A stretch of 9,966 bases of DNA from Pseudonocardiales bacterium. Its GTDB lineage: Bacteria > Actinomycetota > Actinomycetes > Mycobacteriales > Jatrophihabitantaceae. The stretch spans positions 1 to 9,966 of the forward strand of contig JAODNL010000652.1 in the NCBI GenBank assembly GCA_025465405.1. Direction: 5' to 3'. The notes beneath the pieces were generated by a model. The model had not been told where the DNA came from. It did not search any database and saw only the letters and a list, made by a program, of their open reading frames with translations. Shown one piece after another: positions 1 to 6,162 of the stretch (within the stretch, counting starts at the first letter, position 1; the number at the start of each line of letters is the position of its first letter). The position numbers and the translations under genes are program-made.

Positions 1-626
1 GAGAGCAGTTCGCCCCCCACCTCGAAGAGGTCCACCACGATGTCGCTCAGCGCGGTCAGATCGCGCGGGCACCAGTTGATGATCCGTACGGCGCGGTAGA
101 TCAGGTCGTCGTCGTAGAGACGCTTGAAGATCGTCTGGACCGCTCTGGACAGGCCCTCGTCCATGGTGAACCGTTCGCGCGTCCAGTCCATGCCGTCGCC
201 GAGTCGTCGCATCTGGCCGGTGATCTCGCCACCGAAGCGCTCCTTCCAGTCCCACGCCTTGGCGATGAAGTCCGCACGCGAGTAGTCGAAGCGGCCCTTG
301 CCCTCCGTCTCGGCCAGGTAGCGCTCGACCAGGTTCTGCACCGCGATGCTCGCGTGGTCCATGCCGGGAAGCCAGAGCACGTCGTGGCCCTGCATGCGCG
401 CCCGACGGGTGAGCGCGTCCATCATCGACTGCTCGAGCGCGTGGCCTATGTGCAGCCGGCTCGTCACGTTGGGCGGCGGGATCACCATCGAGTACGGCGG
501 CTTGTCGCTCGACGGGTCGGCGGTGAAGTAGCCGCGCTCGACCCAGCGTTCGTAGAGCAGGCCCTCTACGTCTGCCGGGACGTACTGGCTCGGCAGGTCG
601 GGGCGCGCAGCGGGAGTCGACGTCAC
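1..626 (-). CDS. valS: Valyl-tRNA synthetase, N-terminal part (truncated by window edge)
   Basis: Class I aminoacyl-tRNA synthetase that charges tRNA-Val with valine in the cytoplasm. About 208 residues are visible. The Rossmann-fold signature is present as PPPNVTSRLHIGH (residues about 50-62), with the HIGH motif at 59-62. It is followed by LWLPGMDHASIAVQ (84-97), RRLGDGMDW (140-148), SRAVQTIFKRLYDD (160-173) and INWCPRDLTALSD (183-195), the run into the editing domain. All are ValS landmarks; the KMSKS motif lies outside the window. The start is GTG at 626: an in-frame TAG lies four codons upstream and AGGA sits 7 bases before the GTG. It lies 41 bp downstream of the M3 peptidase gene on the same strand and may be co-transcribed with it. 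Two motif positions differ from the usual actinobacterial wording (TSR for TGS, ASIAV for AGIAT). Family assignment is secure. Confidence 0.95.
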   Translation of the reverse strand, partial: MTSTPAARPDLPSQYVPADVEGLLYERWVERGYFTADPSSDKPPYSMVIPPPNVTSRLHIGHALEQSMMDALTRRARMQGHDVLWLPGMDHASIAVQNLVERYLAETEGKGRFDYSRADFIAKAWDWKERFGGEITGQMRRLGDGMDWTRERFTMDEGLSRAVQTIFKRLYDDDLIYRAVRIINWCPRDLTALSDIVVDLFEVGGELL

Positions 627-627
627 C

Positions 628-651
628 CGAGCATCCTACGAAGGGCTCGGT
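628..651 (-). promoter_or_regulatory. Hairpin overlapping the valS ribosome binding site
   Basis: On the minus strand CCGAGC (651-646) pairs with GCTCGG (633-628), and inside it CCT pairs with AGG around a TCGT loop, leaving a two-base AT bulge. The AGG in the stem belongs to AGGA, the only good Shine-Dalgarno sequence for the valS GTG at 626. The fold could therefore limit valS initiation, or act as a weak end for the M3 transcript. There is no U-tract. The structure is read by eye; the function is inference. Confidence 0.35.
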
Positions 652-667
652 AATGCGGCCGCGCGGT

Positions 668-2611
668 TTACCTGACCGCGGCCGGCGCCTCGGCCAGCCA
701 GCGGCCGAACGCGTCGAACGAGTAGGGCCGGCCGAGGAAGTTGGCGACGAGCTCGGCTGCGTCGGCGCTGCCGCCCGGCGCGAGCACCTCGTCGCGGTAG
801 CGATGGGCGATCGACGGGTCGAAGAGGTGTCCGGCGTCGAAGGCGGAGTACATGTCCTTCGCGATCACCAGGCTCCACATGTACGTGTAGTACGCCGAGG
901 TGTAGCCCTCCAGGTGACCGAAGGACGCGTGGAAATGGGTGCCGTCGATGTAGTCGAACACGTCGTACCTGGACTGCAGGTCACGCACCGCGGCGGTGAT
1001 GTCATCGGGGCGGTCGAGGTGCAGGCGGTAGGAGAGCGCCGCGTAGAACATCTGGGTCCGCGCGAAGTACCCCTTGCCGAACTCCTTGGCCGCGCGCATC
1101 CGCTCCACGAGTTCGGACGGGATGGGTGATCCGTCGGCGGCTACGGCGAATGACCGAAGGACCTCTGCGTCCCAGGCCCACTCCTCGAGCATCTGCGACG
1201 GTGCCTCGACGAAGTCCCATTCCGTCGCCACGCCGGAGAAGCGGGCCCAGCGCTGCCGGCCGCCGAGCACGTGATGGACGAGGTGTCCGAACTCGTGGAA
1301 GAGGGTCACGACGTCGGTGTGCTCCATCAGGCCGCGCGGGAAGTTGCACACCAGCGCACCCTCGGGAAACTGACGGTCCTCGATCCCGACAGCCAGATCG
1401 AACTGCGCGGCGTGCTTGAACTTGCCAGCGCGCGGATGCAGGTCGAGGTAGATGCGCCCGCGCGGAACTCCGTCGGCGACGACGTCGTAGACGGCGACGT
1501 CGGGATGCCACGTCGGGGCATCCGGTACCGCTCGGTATTCGACGCCGAACAACCGGCCGGTGACATCGAGCAGGCCGGCGCGGACCCGGGCGAAGTCGAA
1601 GTATCGCCGCACCTCCTGCGCGTCGACGTCGAAGTTCTCGCGGCGGATCAGTTCGGCGTAATAGGGGGCGTTGGAGCTGTCGAGCGAGGTCGCGGCCGGC
1701 TCGTCCTGCCGGCGCCGCCGCAGCAGCACGTCGTAGTCGCGACGCGCCGACGCCTCGGCGAGGCTGCTGATCCGGTCGACGAACTCCGCTATCGCCGCGC
1801 CGGTGTGCACCATCTTGATCTCGGCATCGAAGTCCGGCCAGCTCGGGTACCCCAGGAGATCCGCGCGCTCGGCCCGCAGGTCGAGCAGTTCCTGGAGCAG
1901 TGCGTCGTTCTGGGGCCAGGCTCGGTTGAGGAACAGCGTCGTCAAGTCGCGACGGGCGTCGGCGTCGTGGGCGAAGGTGCGGAACGGAATGTAGTCCGGA
2001 TAGTCCGTCGAGATCGTCACGAGGCCTTCGCCGTCGGCCGGGTGGCTCTCGACGAAGTCCGGTGGGAGGCCGCCGAGGCGATCCGGCGTGACCCGGATGG
2101 ACCGCACGTCCTCGCGGATGTTGCGGGAGAACTCCTGGCCGACGACCGTCTCGCGTTCGGACAGTTCGCGCAGCCGATCGCGCACCTTCTCGCTGCGATC
2201 CACCCCGCTGCGGCGGAAGTCGCGCAGCGCGAGCTCGAGGACGCGGTTGGCCTGCGCATCCAGCCCGGCTGTGTCGGCGGCGGCGAGGACGTCGTAGAGC
2301 GCGCGATCGAGCCCACGGTCGGTGCTGAATCGGTTGACGTCCTGCTCGCGATCCTCGGCGAGCGTGCGGATCGTCTCGTCCGGATGCACCTGGGCGAGCA
2401 CGCTGACCAGGGAACCGACGTTCCGCACCGCGAGGTCGGCGTCGTTCCACAGCTCGAGCACCTCGCTCGCCGTCCGGTCGGTGCCGTCCTTCAGGGTGTC
2501 AAGCAGCTCGCGCGCCTTGGCCAGACCGCTGGCGGCGCGCTCCTCGACGAACGGTGACCAGCCGTCGCCGGCCGGCAGGTGCAGGGGCTCTGGGGCGGCG
2601 GGTTCGCGCAT
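668..2611 (-). CDS. M3 family zinc oligopeptidase (thimet oligopeptidase / Dcp-like)
   Basis: Cytoplasmic zinc metallopeptidase of the M3 family, which trims short peptides such as those released by larger proteases. The 647-residue protein is close to the usual M3 length. The active site is clear: FHEFGHLVHH at 438-447 gives zinc ligands His439 and His443 and catalytic Glu440, and FVEAPSQ supplies the third ligand Glu469, 26 residues on, as the family requires. The later FGHLEGYTSAYY block matches the conserved His/Tyr substrate-binding segment. There is no signal peptide or membrane segment. The ATG start at 2611 follows an in-frame TAG four codons upstream. AGGGTGAG just before it could serve as a Shine-Dalgarno, but TAGGGT there also reads as a -10 box, so the mRNA may be leaderless. 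It lies 41 bp before valS and could act downstream of ClpXP (inference). The exact subfamily is not resolved. Confidence 0.93.
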   Translation of the reverse strand: MREPAAPEPLHLPAGDGWSPFVEERAASGLAKARELLDTLKDGTDRTASEVLELWNDADLAVRNVGSLVSVLAQVHPDETIRTLAEDREQDVNRFSTDRGLDRALYDVLAAADTAGLDAQANRVLELALRDFRRSGVDRSEKVRDRLRELSERETVVGQEFSRNIREDVRSIRVTPDRLGGLPPDFVESHPADGEGLVTISTDYPDYIPFRTFAHDADARRDLTTLFLNRAWPQNDALLQELLDLRAERADLLGYPSWPDFDAEIKMVHTGAAIAEFVDRISSLAEASARRDYDVLLRRRRQDEPAATSLDSSNAPYYAELIRRENFDVDAQEVRRYFDFARVRAGLLDVTGRLFGVEYRAVPDAPTWHPDVAVYDVVADGVPRGRIYLDLHPRAGKFKHAAQFDLAVGIEDRQFPEGALVCNFPRGLMEHTDVVTLFHEFGHLVHHVLGGRQRWARFSGVATEWDFVEAPSQMLEEWAWDAEVLRSFAVAADGSPIPSELVERMRAAKEFGKGYFARTQMFYAALSYRLHLDRPDDITAAVRDLQSRYDVFDYIDGTHFHASFGHLEGYTSAYYTYMWSLVIAKDMYSAFDAGHLFDPSIAHRYRDEVLAPGGSADAAELVANFLGRPYSFDAFGRWLAEAPAAVR

Positions 2612-2617
2612 CGGCTC

Positions 2618-2623
2618 ACCCTA
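2618..2623 (-). promoter_or_regulatory. Candidate -10 box for the M3 peptidase gene
   Basis: The minus strand reads TAGGGT, then six bases, then the ATG at 2611. This fits a TANNNT -10 hexamer whose transcription start would fall on the A of the start codon, the leaderless arrangement common in actinobacteria. The -35 region is unconvincing. The same bases could instead be a Shine-Dalgarno, so the call is tentative. Confidence 0.35.
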
Positions 2624-2724
2624 TCGACGGCGCCGGGGCGCGGCATTCGCTTCGGGTCGCGCCTCAGCTGGGTGCGTTCGAGCCGGCTCCCCGGCGCCAC
2701 CGACATCGGCCCCGCAGCGGCGGA

Positions 2725-3351
2725 GGCGACGCCGTCGTCAGCCACCTGAGCGCGTTGCGGCGCTGGCAGCTGCCCGTGCCCATCCCCGAAAATCCGAACA
2801 TCCACCTGACCGTGAGCCGCGCCGGACGACCGCGTAGCCGCCATCCCGAGCTGACTGTCCACCGCGCACGCCAGCTGGCCGCTGCTGCCCGAGGCCGACC
2901 GGCGCGCGCCGGCGATCGTCGCCGTTCGCGACCGGCTCGTCGGCATCGGCGAACTCAGATCGGTGATGCAGCGGGCCACGCGTCTGCCGGGCCGCCGCCA
3001 CCTGGGCCGGCTCGTCGAGATGTTGGCGGCCGGGTGCCACAGCGAGCTCGAGCTCTGGGGCTACCCGGATGTGTTCGACGTCCCCGGGCTGCGCGACCGT
3101 GTTCGGCAGCGTCGGGTCCAGGTCGGCGGCCGCAGCTACTCCGTCGACCTCGCCTTCGACGAGCAGCGACTGGCCGTCGAACTCGACGGCCGGGACTACC
3201 ACGCATCGCCGGCCCAGTGGGAGCGGGACATCCGGCGCGATCTCGCCTGGCCACGCTCGGCTGGCAGACGATCCGGCTGTCGCATCGTCGACTGACGCGG
3301 GAGGTCGACGCGTGCCGGCGCGAGGTACTGGCCGTCCGCGCCGCCCGCTGA
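2725..3351 (+). pseudogene. DUF559 endonuclease-fold protein, frameshifted and internally deleted
   Basis: Remnant of the actinobacterial DUF559 family, whose C-terminal domain has a Vsr/restriction-endonuclease-like fold; its cellular role is unsettled. Three pieces in two frames join into one family-like protein. From 2725 one frame reads GGDAVVSHLSALRRW on to TVHRARQL (ending about 2877). From 2876 a second frame reads WPLLPEADRRAPAIVAVRD, then AAGCHSELELWGY, VDLAF, LAVELDG and SPAQWERDIRRD (to 3241). From 3241 the first frame resumes with SRLATLGWQTIRLSHRRL and ends at TGA 3351. The second break is explained by loss of one base near 3241. The first also lacks about 20 residues that family members normally carry between these blocks. 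No N-terminal winged-helix region or convincing start codon is visible in 2612-2724. Two independent lesions argue for decay over sequencing error. Confidence 0.8.
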
Positions 3352-3359
3352 CGGGCCAG
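3328..3359. terminator. Possible bidirectional terminator between the DUF559 remnant and clpX
   Basis: CTGGCC-GTC at 3328-3336 pairs with GAC-(G)-GGCCAG at 3350-3359, giving nine pairs with a single-base bulge and a 13-base loop. It spans the remnant's stop codon and lies 12 bases from the convergent clpX stop. There is no T-run, as is common for actinobacterial terminators, so this is only a candidate. Confidence 0.35.
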
Positions 3360-3371
3360 CGTCGCAGGGAG

Positions 3372-4655
3372 CTAGGCGCTCTTCTCGCGGGGCTGGCGCT
3401 TCGGGGGCTCGCGCGGCACCAGCGTGGGGTAGACGTGGTCGAGGACCGTCTCTCGGGTGATGACCACGCGGGCCACGTCCTCGCGCGAGGGCACCTCGTA
3501 CATCACCGACAGCAGCACTTCTTCCATGATCGCTCGCAGGCCACGGGCTCCGGTTCCCCGCAGCACCGCCTGGTCGGCGATCGCGTCCAGCGCGGACTGG
3601 TCGAACTCGAGCTCCACGTTGTCGAGCTCGAAGAGCTTGGCGTACTGCCGGACCAGCGCATTGCGGGGCTCGGTGAGGATCTCGACCAGCGCGTCGCGGT
3701 CCAGCGGACGTACCGACGTGATCACGGGCAGCCGCCCGATGAACTCGGGTATGAGCCCGAACTTGATCAGGTCCTCCGGCATGACCTGGCCGAAGACGTC
3801 GCTGTTCTCGCGGTCGAACTTGGTACGCAGCTCGGCGCTGAACCCGAGACCCTTCTTGCCGATGCGCGCCTCGATGATCGAGTCGAGTCCGGCGAACGCG
3901 CCGCCGACGATGAACAGCACGTTCGTCGTGTCGATCTGGATGAACTCCTGATGCGGGTGCTTGCGGCCACCCTGCGGCGGTACGGAGGCGGTGGTGCCTT
4001 CGAGGATCTTCAGCAGCGCCTGCTGGACGCCCTCGCCCGAGACGTCACGGGTGATCGACGGGTTCTCCGCCTTGCGGGCGATCTTGTCGACCTCGTCGAT
4101 GTAGATGATCCCGGTCTCGGCGCGCTTGACGTCGTAGTCGGCCGCTTGGATGAGTTTGAGCAGAATGTTCTCGACGTCCTCGCCGACGTACCCGGCCTCA
4201 GTGAGGGCGGTGGCGTCCGCGATGGCGAACGGCACGTTCAGCATCCGCGCCAGGGTCTGCGCCAGCAGCGTCTTGCCGGAGCCGGTCGGGCCGAGCAGCA
4301 GGATGTTGGACTTGGCCAGCTCGACGGCGGACTCGGCGTTGCGGGGCTTGGTCTCGCCGCCGGCCTGGACCCGCTTGTAGTGGTTGTAGACGGCGACGGC
4401 CAGGGTCTTCTTGGTCTGGTCCTGGCCGACGACGTAGCTGTTGAGGAATTCGTAGATTTCGCTCGGCTTCGGCAACTCGTCGAAGCTGAACTCGCTGGTC
4501 TCGGCGAGCTCCTCTTCGATGATCTCGTTGCACAGGTCGATGCACTCGTCGCAGATGTAGACGCCAGGGCCTGCAATCAGCTTCTTGACCTGCTTCTGGC
4601 TCTTTCCGCAGAAGGAGCACTTGAGCAGGTCACCGGTCTCGCCGACACGCGCCAC
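3372..4655 (-). CDS. clpX: ATP-dependent Clp protease unfoldase subunit ClpX
   Basis: AAA+ hexameric unfoldase that recognises substrates, unfolds them with ATP and threads them into ClpP. The 427-residue product is full length. The N-terminal zinc-binding domain has Cys13, Cys16, Cys35 and Cys38. Walker A is GPTGSGKT (122-129), the pore-1 loop GYVG (155-158), Walker B IIYIDE (183-188) and the pore-2 RKH loop 231-233. The ClpP-docking loop reads LGF (270-272), where E. coli has IGF. The segments GLIPEFIGRLPV and GTGARGLR supply the arginine-finger and sensor-2 regions. The GTG start at 4655 gives the usual MARxGxxGDLLKCSFCGK opening; GAGAGGAA lies upstream with a longish 11-base gap. It is last in the tig-clpP1-clpP2-clpX row, separated from clpP2 by about 100 bp that may carry its own promoter. 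The identification is certain. Confidence 0.99.
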   Translation of the reverse strand: MARVGETGDLLKCSFCGKSQKQVKKLIAGPGVYICDECIDLCNEIIEEELAETSEFSFDELPKPSEIYEFLNSYVVGQDQTKKTLAVAVYNHYKRVQAGGETKPRNAESAVELAKSNILLLGPTGSGKTLLAQTLARMLNVPFAIADATALTEAGYVGEDVENILLKLIQAADYDVKRAETGIIYIDEVDKIARKAENPSITRDVSGEGVQQALLKILEGTTASVPPQGGRKHPHQEFIQIDTTNVLFIVGGAFAGLDSIIEARIGKKGLGFSAELRTKFDRENSDVFGQVMPEDLIKFGLIPEFIGRLPVITSVRPLDRDALVEILTEPRNALVRQYAKLFELDNVELEFDQSALDAIADQAVLRGTGARGLRAIMEEVLLSVMYEVPSREDVARVVITRETVLDHVYPTLVPREPPKRQPREKSA

Positions 4656-4676
4656 GAGCGACTCGTTCCTCTCGAT

Positions 4677-4696
4677 TGACTACCGCTGACTACCGC
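4677..4696. repeat. 10-bp tandem repeat in the clpX leader
   Basis: TGACTACCGC occurs twice head-to-tail, exactly, 21 bases upstream of the clpX start codon. The 10-bp period is about one helical turn. No known operator matches it that I recognise. Confidence 0.8.
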
Positions 4697-4712
4697 CAAG
4701 TTCCGAACGGTA

Positions 4713-4744
4713 CCCGCAAATGCCTGGGAAGTCCCCCGCAAATG
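4713..4744. repeat. Paired direct repeats upstream of clpX
   Basis: CCCGCAAATG occurs at 4713-4722 and again at 4735-4744, 22 bp start to start, or about two helical turns. Between the copies is the short inverted repeat GGGAAGTCCC. They lie in the clpP2-clpX gap (4656-4756), where I find no convincing -10/-35 pair. They could be binding sites for a clpX regulator (inference). Confidence 0.7.
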
Positions 4745-4756
4745 GCCCCGGCGTGT

Positions 4757-5407
4757 TCAGTCGACGACGAGCTTGCGGGTGCTGATGACATCGTCGACCA
4801 TGCCGTATTCCTTGGCCTGCTCAGCAGTCATGATCTTGTCGCGCTCGACGTCGGCGCGGACCTGCTCGAGCGTCTGGCCGGTGTGCCGCGCCAGGATCTC
4901 CTCCATCAGTTCACGCATCCGCAGGATCTCGCGGGCCTGGATGTCCAGGTCCGAGATCTGCATCGCGCCCTCGGTGCCGCCGGAGGGCTGGTGGATCAGG
5001 ATCCGGGAGTTCTGCAGCGCGAACCGCTTGCCCTTGGCGCCGGCGGACAGCAGGACCGCGGCCGCCGAGGCCGCCTGCCCCATGCAGACCGTCTGGATCT
5101 CGGGGCGGACGAAGACCATCGTGTCGTAGATGGCGGTGAGCGCCGTGAACGAGCCGCCCGGGGAGTTGATGTACAGGATGATGTCGCGGTCGGGGTCGGT
5201 GGACTCCAGGCAGATCAGCTGAGCCATGACGTCGTTGGCGACGACGTCGTCGATCGGCGCGCCGAGGAAGATGATGCGCTCCTCGAAGAGCTTGTTGTAC
5301 GGGTTGGACTCCTTGATGCCGTAGTTCGTCCGCTCGACGAAGGACGGCAGGACGTAACGCGACGAGGGGCCGTACTGCAGGGCCTGCGGGGTGATCAGTT
5401 CGCTCAT
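4757..5407 (-). CDS. clpP2: ATP-dependent Clp protease proteolytic subunit ClpP2
   Basis: Serine protease subunit of the mixed ClpP1/ClpP2 tetradecamer found in actinobacteria. The 216-residue product has the triad Ser114 (GQAAS), His139 (ILIHQP) and Asp190 (ERDKIMTAEQA), together with the strand motif YINSPGGS (79-86). The longer N-terminus, with YVLPSFVERTNYG before FEERIIFLG, is typical of the second actinobacterial ClpP. The ATG at 5407 is preceded by AGGAGAG at a normal distance. That Shine-Dalgarno overlaps the TAG stop of clpP1 (5420-5422), and only 12 bases separate the two genes, so translational coupling that keeps the subunits balanced is likely. It is followed at about 100 bp by clpX, the partner unfoldase. 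Confidence 0.98.
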   Translation of the reverse strand: MSELITPQALQYGPSSRYVLPSFVERTNYGIKESNPYNKLFEERIIFLGAPIDDVVANDVMAQLICLESTDPDRDIILYINSPGGSFTALTAIYDTMVFVRPEIQTVCMGQAASAAAVLLSAGAKGKRFALQNSRILIHQPSGGTEGAMQISDLDIQAREILRMRELMEEILARHTGQTLEQVRADVERDKIMTAEQAKEYGMVDDVISTRKLVVD

Positions 5408-5419
5408 GTCGAGACTCTC

Positions 5420-6061
5420 CTATTTGGGGCTGACGGCGGCGTTGGGGACGTCGCTCACCCGGCGCACGATGTGGTCGACGAACCCGTATTCGAGAGCCTC
5501 CTGGGCGGTGAACCAGCGGTCGCGGTCACCGTCCTTGATGATCTGCTCGACGGACTGGCCGGTGTGCTGAGCGGTCAGCTCGGCCATCTCTTGCTTGGTG
5601 AGGTTCCACTGCTCGGCCTGGATCTTGATGTCGGAGGCGGTGCCGCCCAGGCCCGCGGAGCCCTGGTGCATCAGGATCCGGGCGTGCGGCAGGGCATAGC
5701 GCTTGCCACGGGCGCCGGCCGAGAGCAGGAACTGCCCCATCGAGGCCGACAGGCCCAGCGACCAGGTGGCCACGTCGCACTCTATGAGTTCCATGGTGTC
5801 GAAGATCGCCATGCCGGCCGTGACCGATCCGCCCGGGGAGTTGATGTAGAGGTTGACGTCGCGGGAGTTGTCCTCGGCGGCGAGCAGCAGCAGCTGGGCG
5901 CAGATCTGGTTGGCGATCGCGTCGTCGACCGGCTGGCCGAGGAAGACGATCCGCTCGCGCAGCAGGCGGTCATAGACCGAGTCGTTCAGGTTCATCCCGC
6001 CGCCGGAGCCGCGCATCTCGAGCGCGCGCAGCGGCATCGGCTGGGAGTCGAAACGGCTCAC
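5420..6061 (-). CDS. clpP1: ATP-dependent Clp protease proteolytic subunit ClpP1
   Basis: First proteolytic subunit of the ClpP1P2 complex. With the chosen start it has 213 residues and the triad Ser107 (GLSAS), His132 (ILMHQ) and Asp181 (DRDRWF), plus YINSPGGS. The GTG start at 6061 is preferred because AAGGA lies 7 bases upstream. The frame stays open to an ATG at 6115, but that stretch contains the candidate -10 region and is not family-like; internal ATGs a few codons in are also possible. The residue after the catalytic His-Gln pair is Gly, where most ClpPs have Pro. It is the first clp gene after tig, with a 101-bp gap holding regulatory sites. Its stop codon is embedded in the clpP2 ribosome binding site. 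Confidence 0.97.
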   Translation of the reverse strand: MSRFDSQPMPLRALEMRGSGGGMNLNDSVYDRLLRERIVFLGQPVDDAIANQICAQLLLLAAEDNSRDVNLYINSPGGSVTAGMAIFDTMELIECDVATWSLGLSASMGQFLLSAGARGKRYALPHARILMHQGSAGLGGTASDIKIQAEQWNLTKQEMAELTAQHTGQSVEQIIKDGDRDRWFTAQEALEYGFVDHIVRRVSDVPNAAVSPK

Positions 6062-6097
6062 GGGGCAATCCTTCTTTCGTCGAGTGATGACACCGAC

Positions 6098-6127
6098 CCT
6101 AACGAAGCCCGGCACGTCGACACTCCC
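6098..6127 (-). promoter_or_regulatory. Candidate ECF-type (SigR/SigH-like) promoter of clpP1
   Basis: The minus strand reads GGGAGT (6127-6122), exactly 18 bases, then GTT (6103-6101), close to the GGAAT-N18-GTT consensus of actinobacterial SigR/SigH promoters. Overlapping it, TAGGGT (6101-6096) would serve as a housekeeping -10 box with a poor -35. Transcription would start near 6090, about 30 bases before the clpP1 start. The assignment is by consensus match only. Confidence 0.5.
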
Positions 6128-6140
6128 GATCCGGGCCCGC

Positions 6141-6154
6141 GTTCGCTCAGGGCG
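6141..6154. promoter_or_regulatory. ClgR-like operator upstream of clpP1
   Basis: GTTCGCTCAGGGCG matches the CGC-N5-GCG core described for ClgR, the activator of clp and lon genes in Streptomyces and Corynebacterium, including the GTTCGCY half-site and the central A and R positions. It lies between the tig stop and clpP1, about 57 bp upstream of the inferred start point, a position suited to an activator. No ClgR gene is in the window. Confidence 0.6.
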
Positions 6155-6162
6155 TGACGGGC

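Noticed and set aside
1271..2557. 428-codon plus-strand frame antisense to the M3 peptidase
   Set aside because: The sense strand carries an intact zinc-peptidase active site, and the antisense product has no recognisable motif.
3236..3247. Programmed -1 frameshift in the DUF559 gene
   Set aside because: No X-XXY-YYZ slippery sequence at the site, and a second lesion lies upstream, so decay is simpler.
3069..4679. 536-codon plus-strand open frame antisense to clpX
   Set aside because: Its downstream bulk is the mirror of clpX codons in high-GC DNA and has no family resemblance; its start lies in the DUF559 remnant.
4656..4756. SigR-type promoter for clpX
   Set aside because: GGAAC occurs, but no GTT lies 18 bases downstream on the same strand.
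4676..6157. 493-codon plus-strand frame antisense to clpP1 and clpP2
   Set aside because: Compositional shadow, rich in Asp, Val, Gly and Leu, with no domain; both sense genes are certain.
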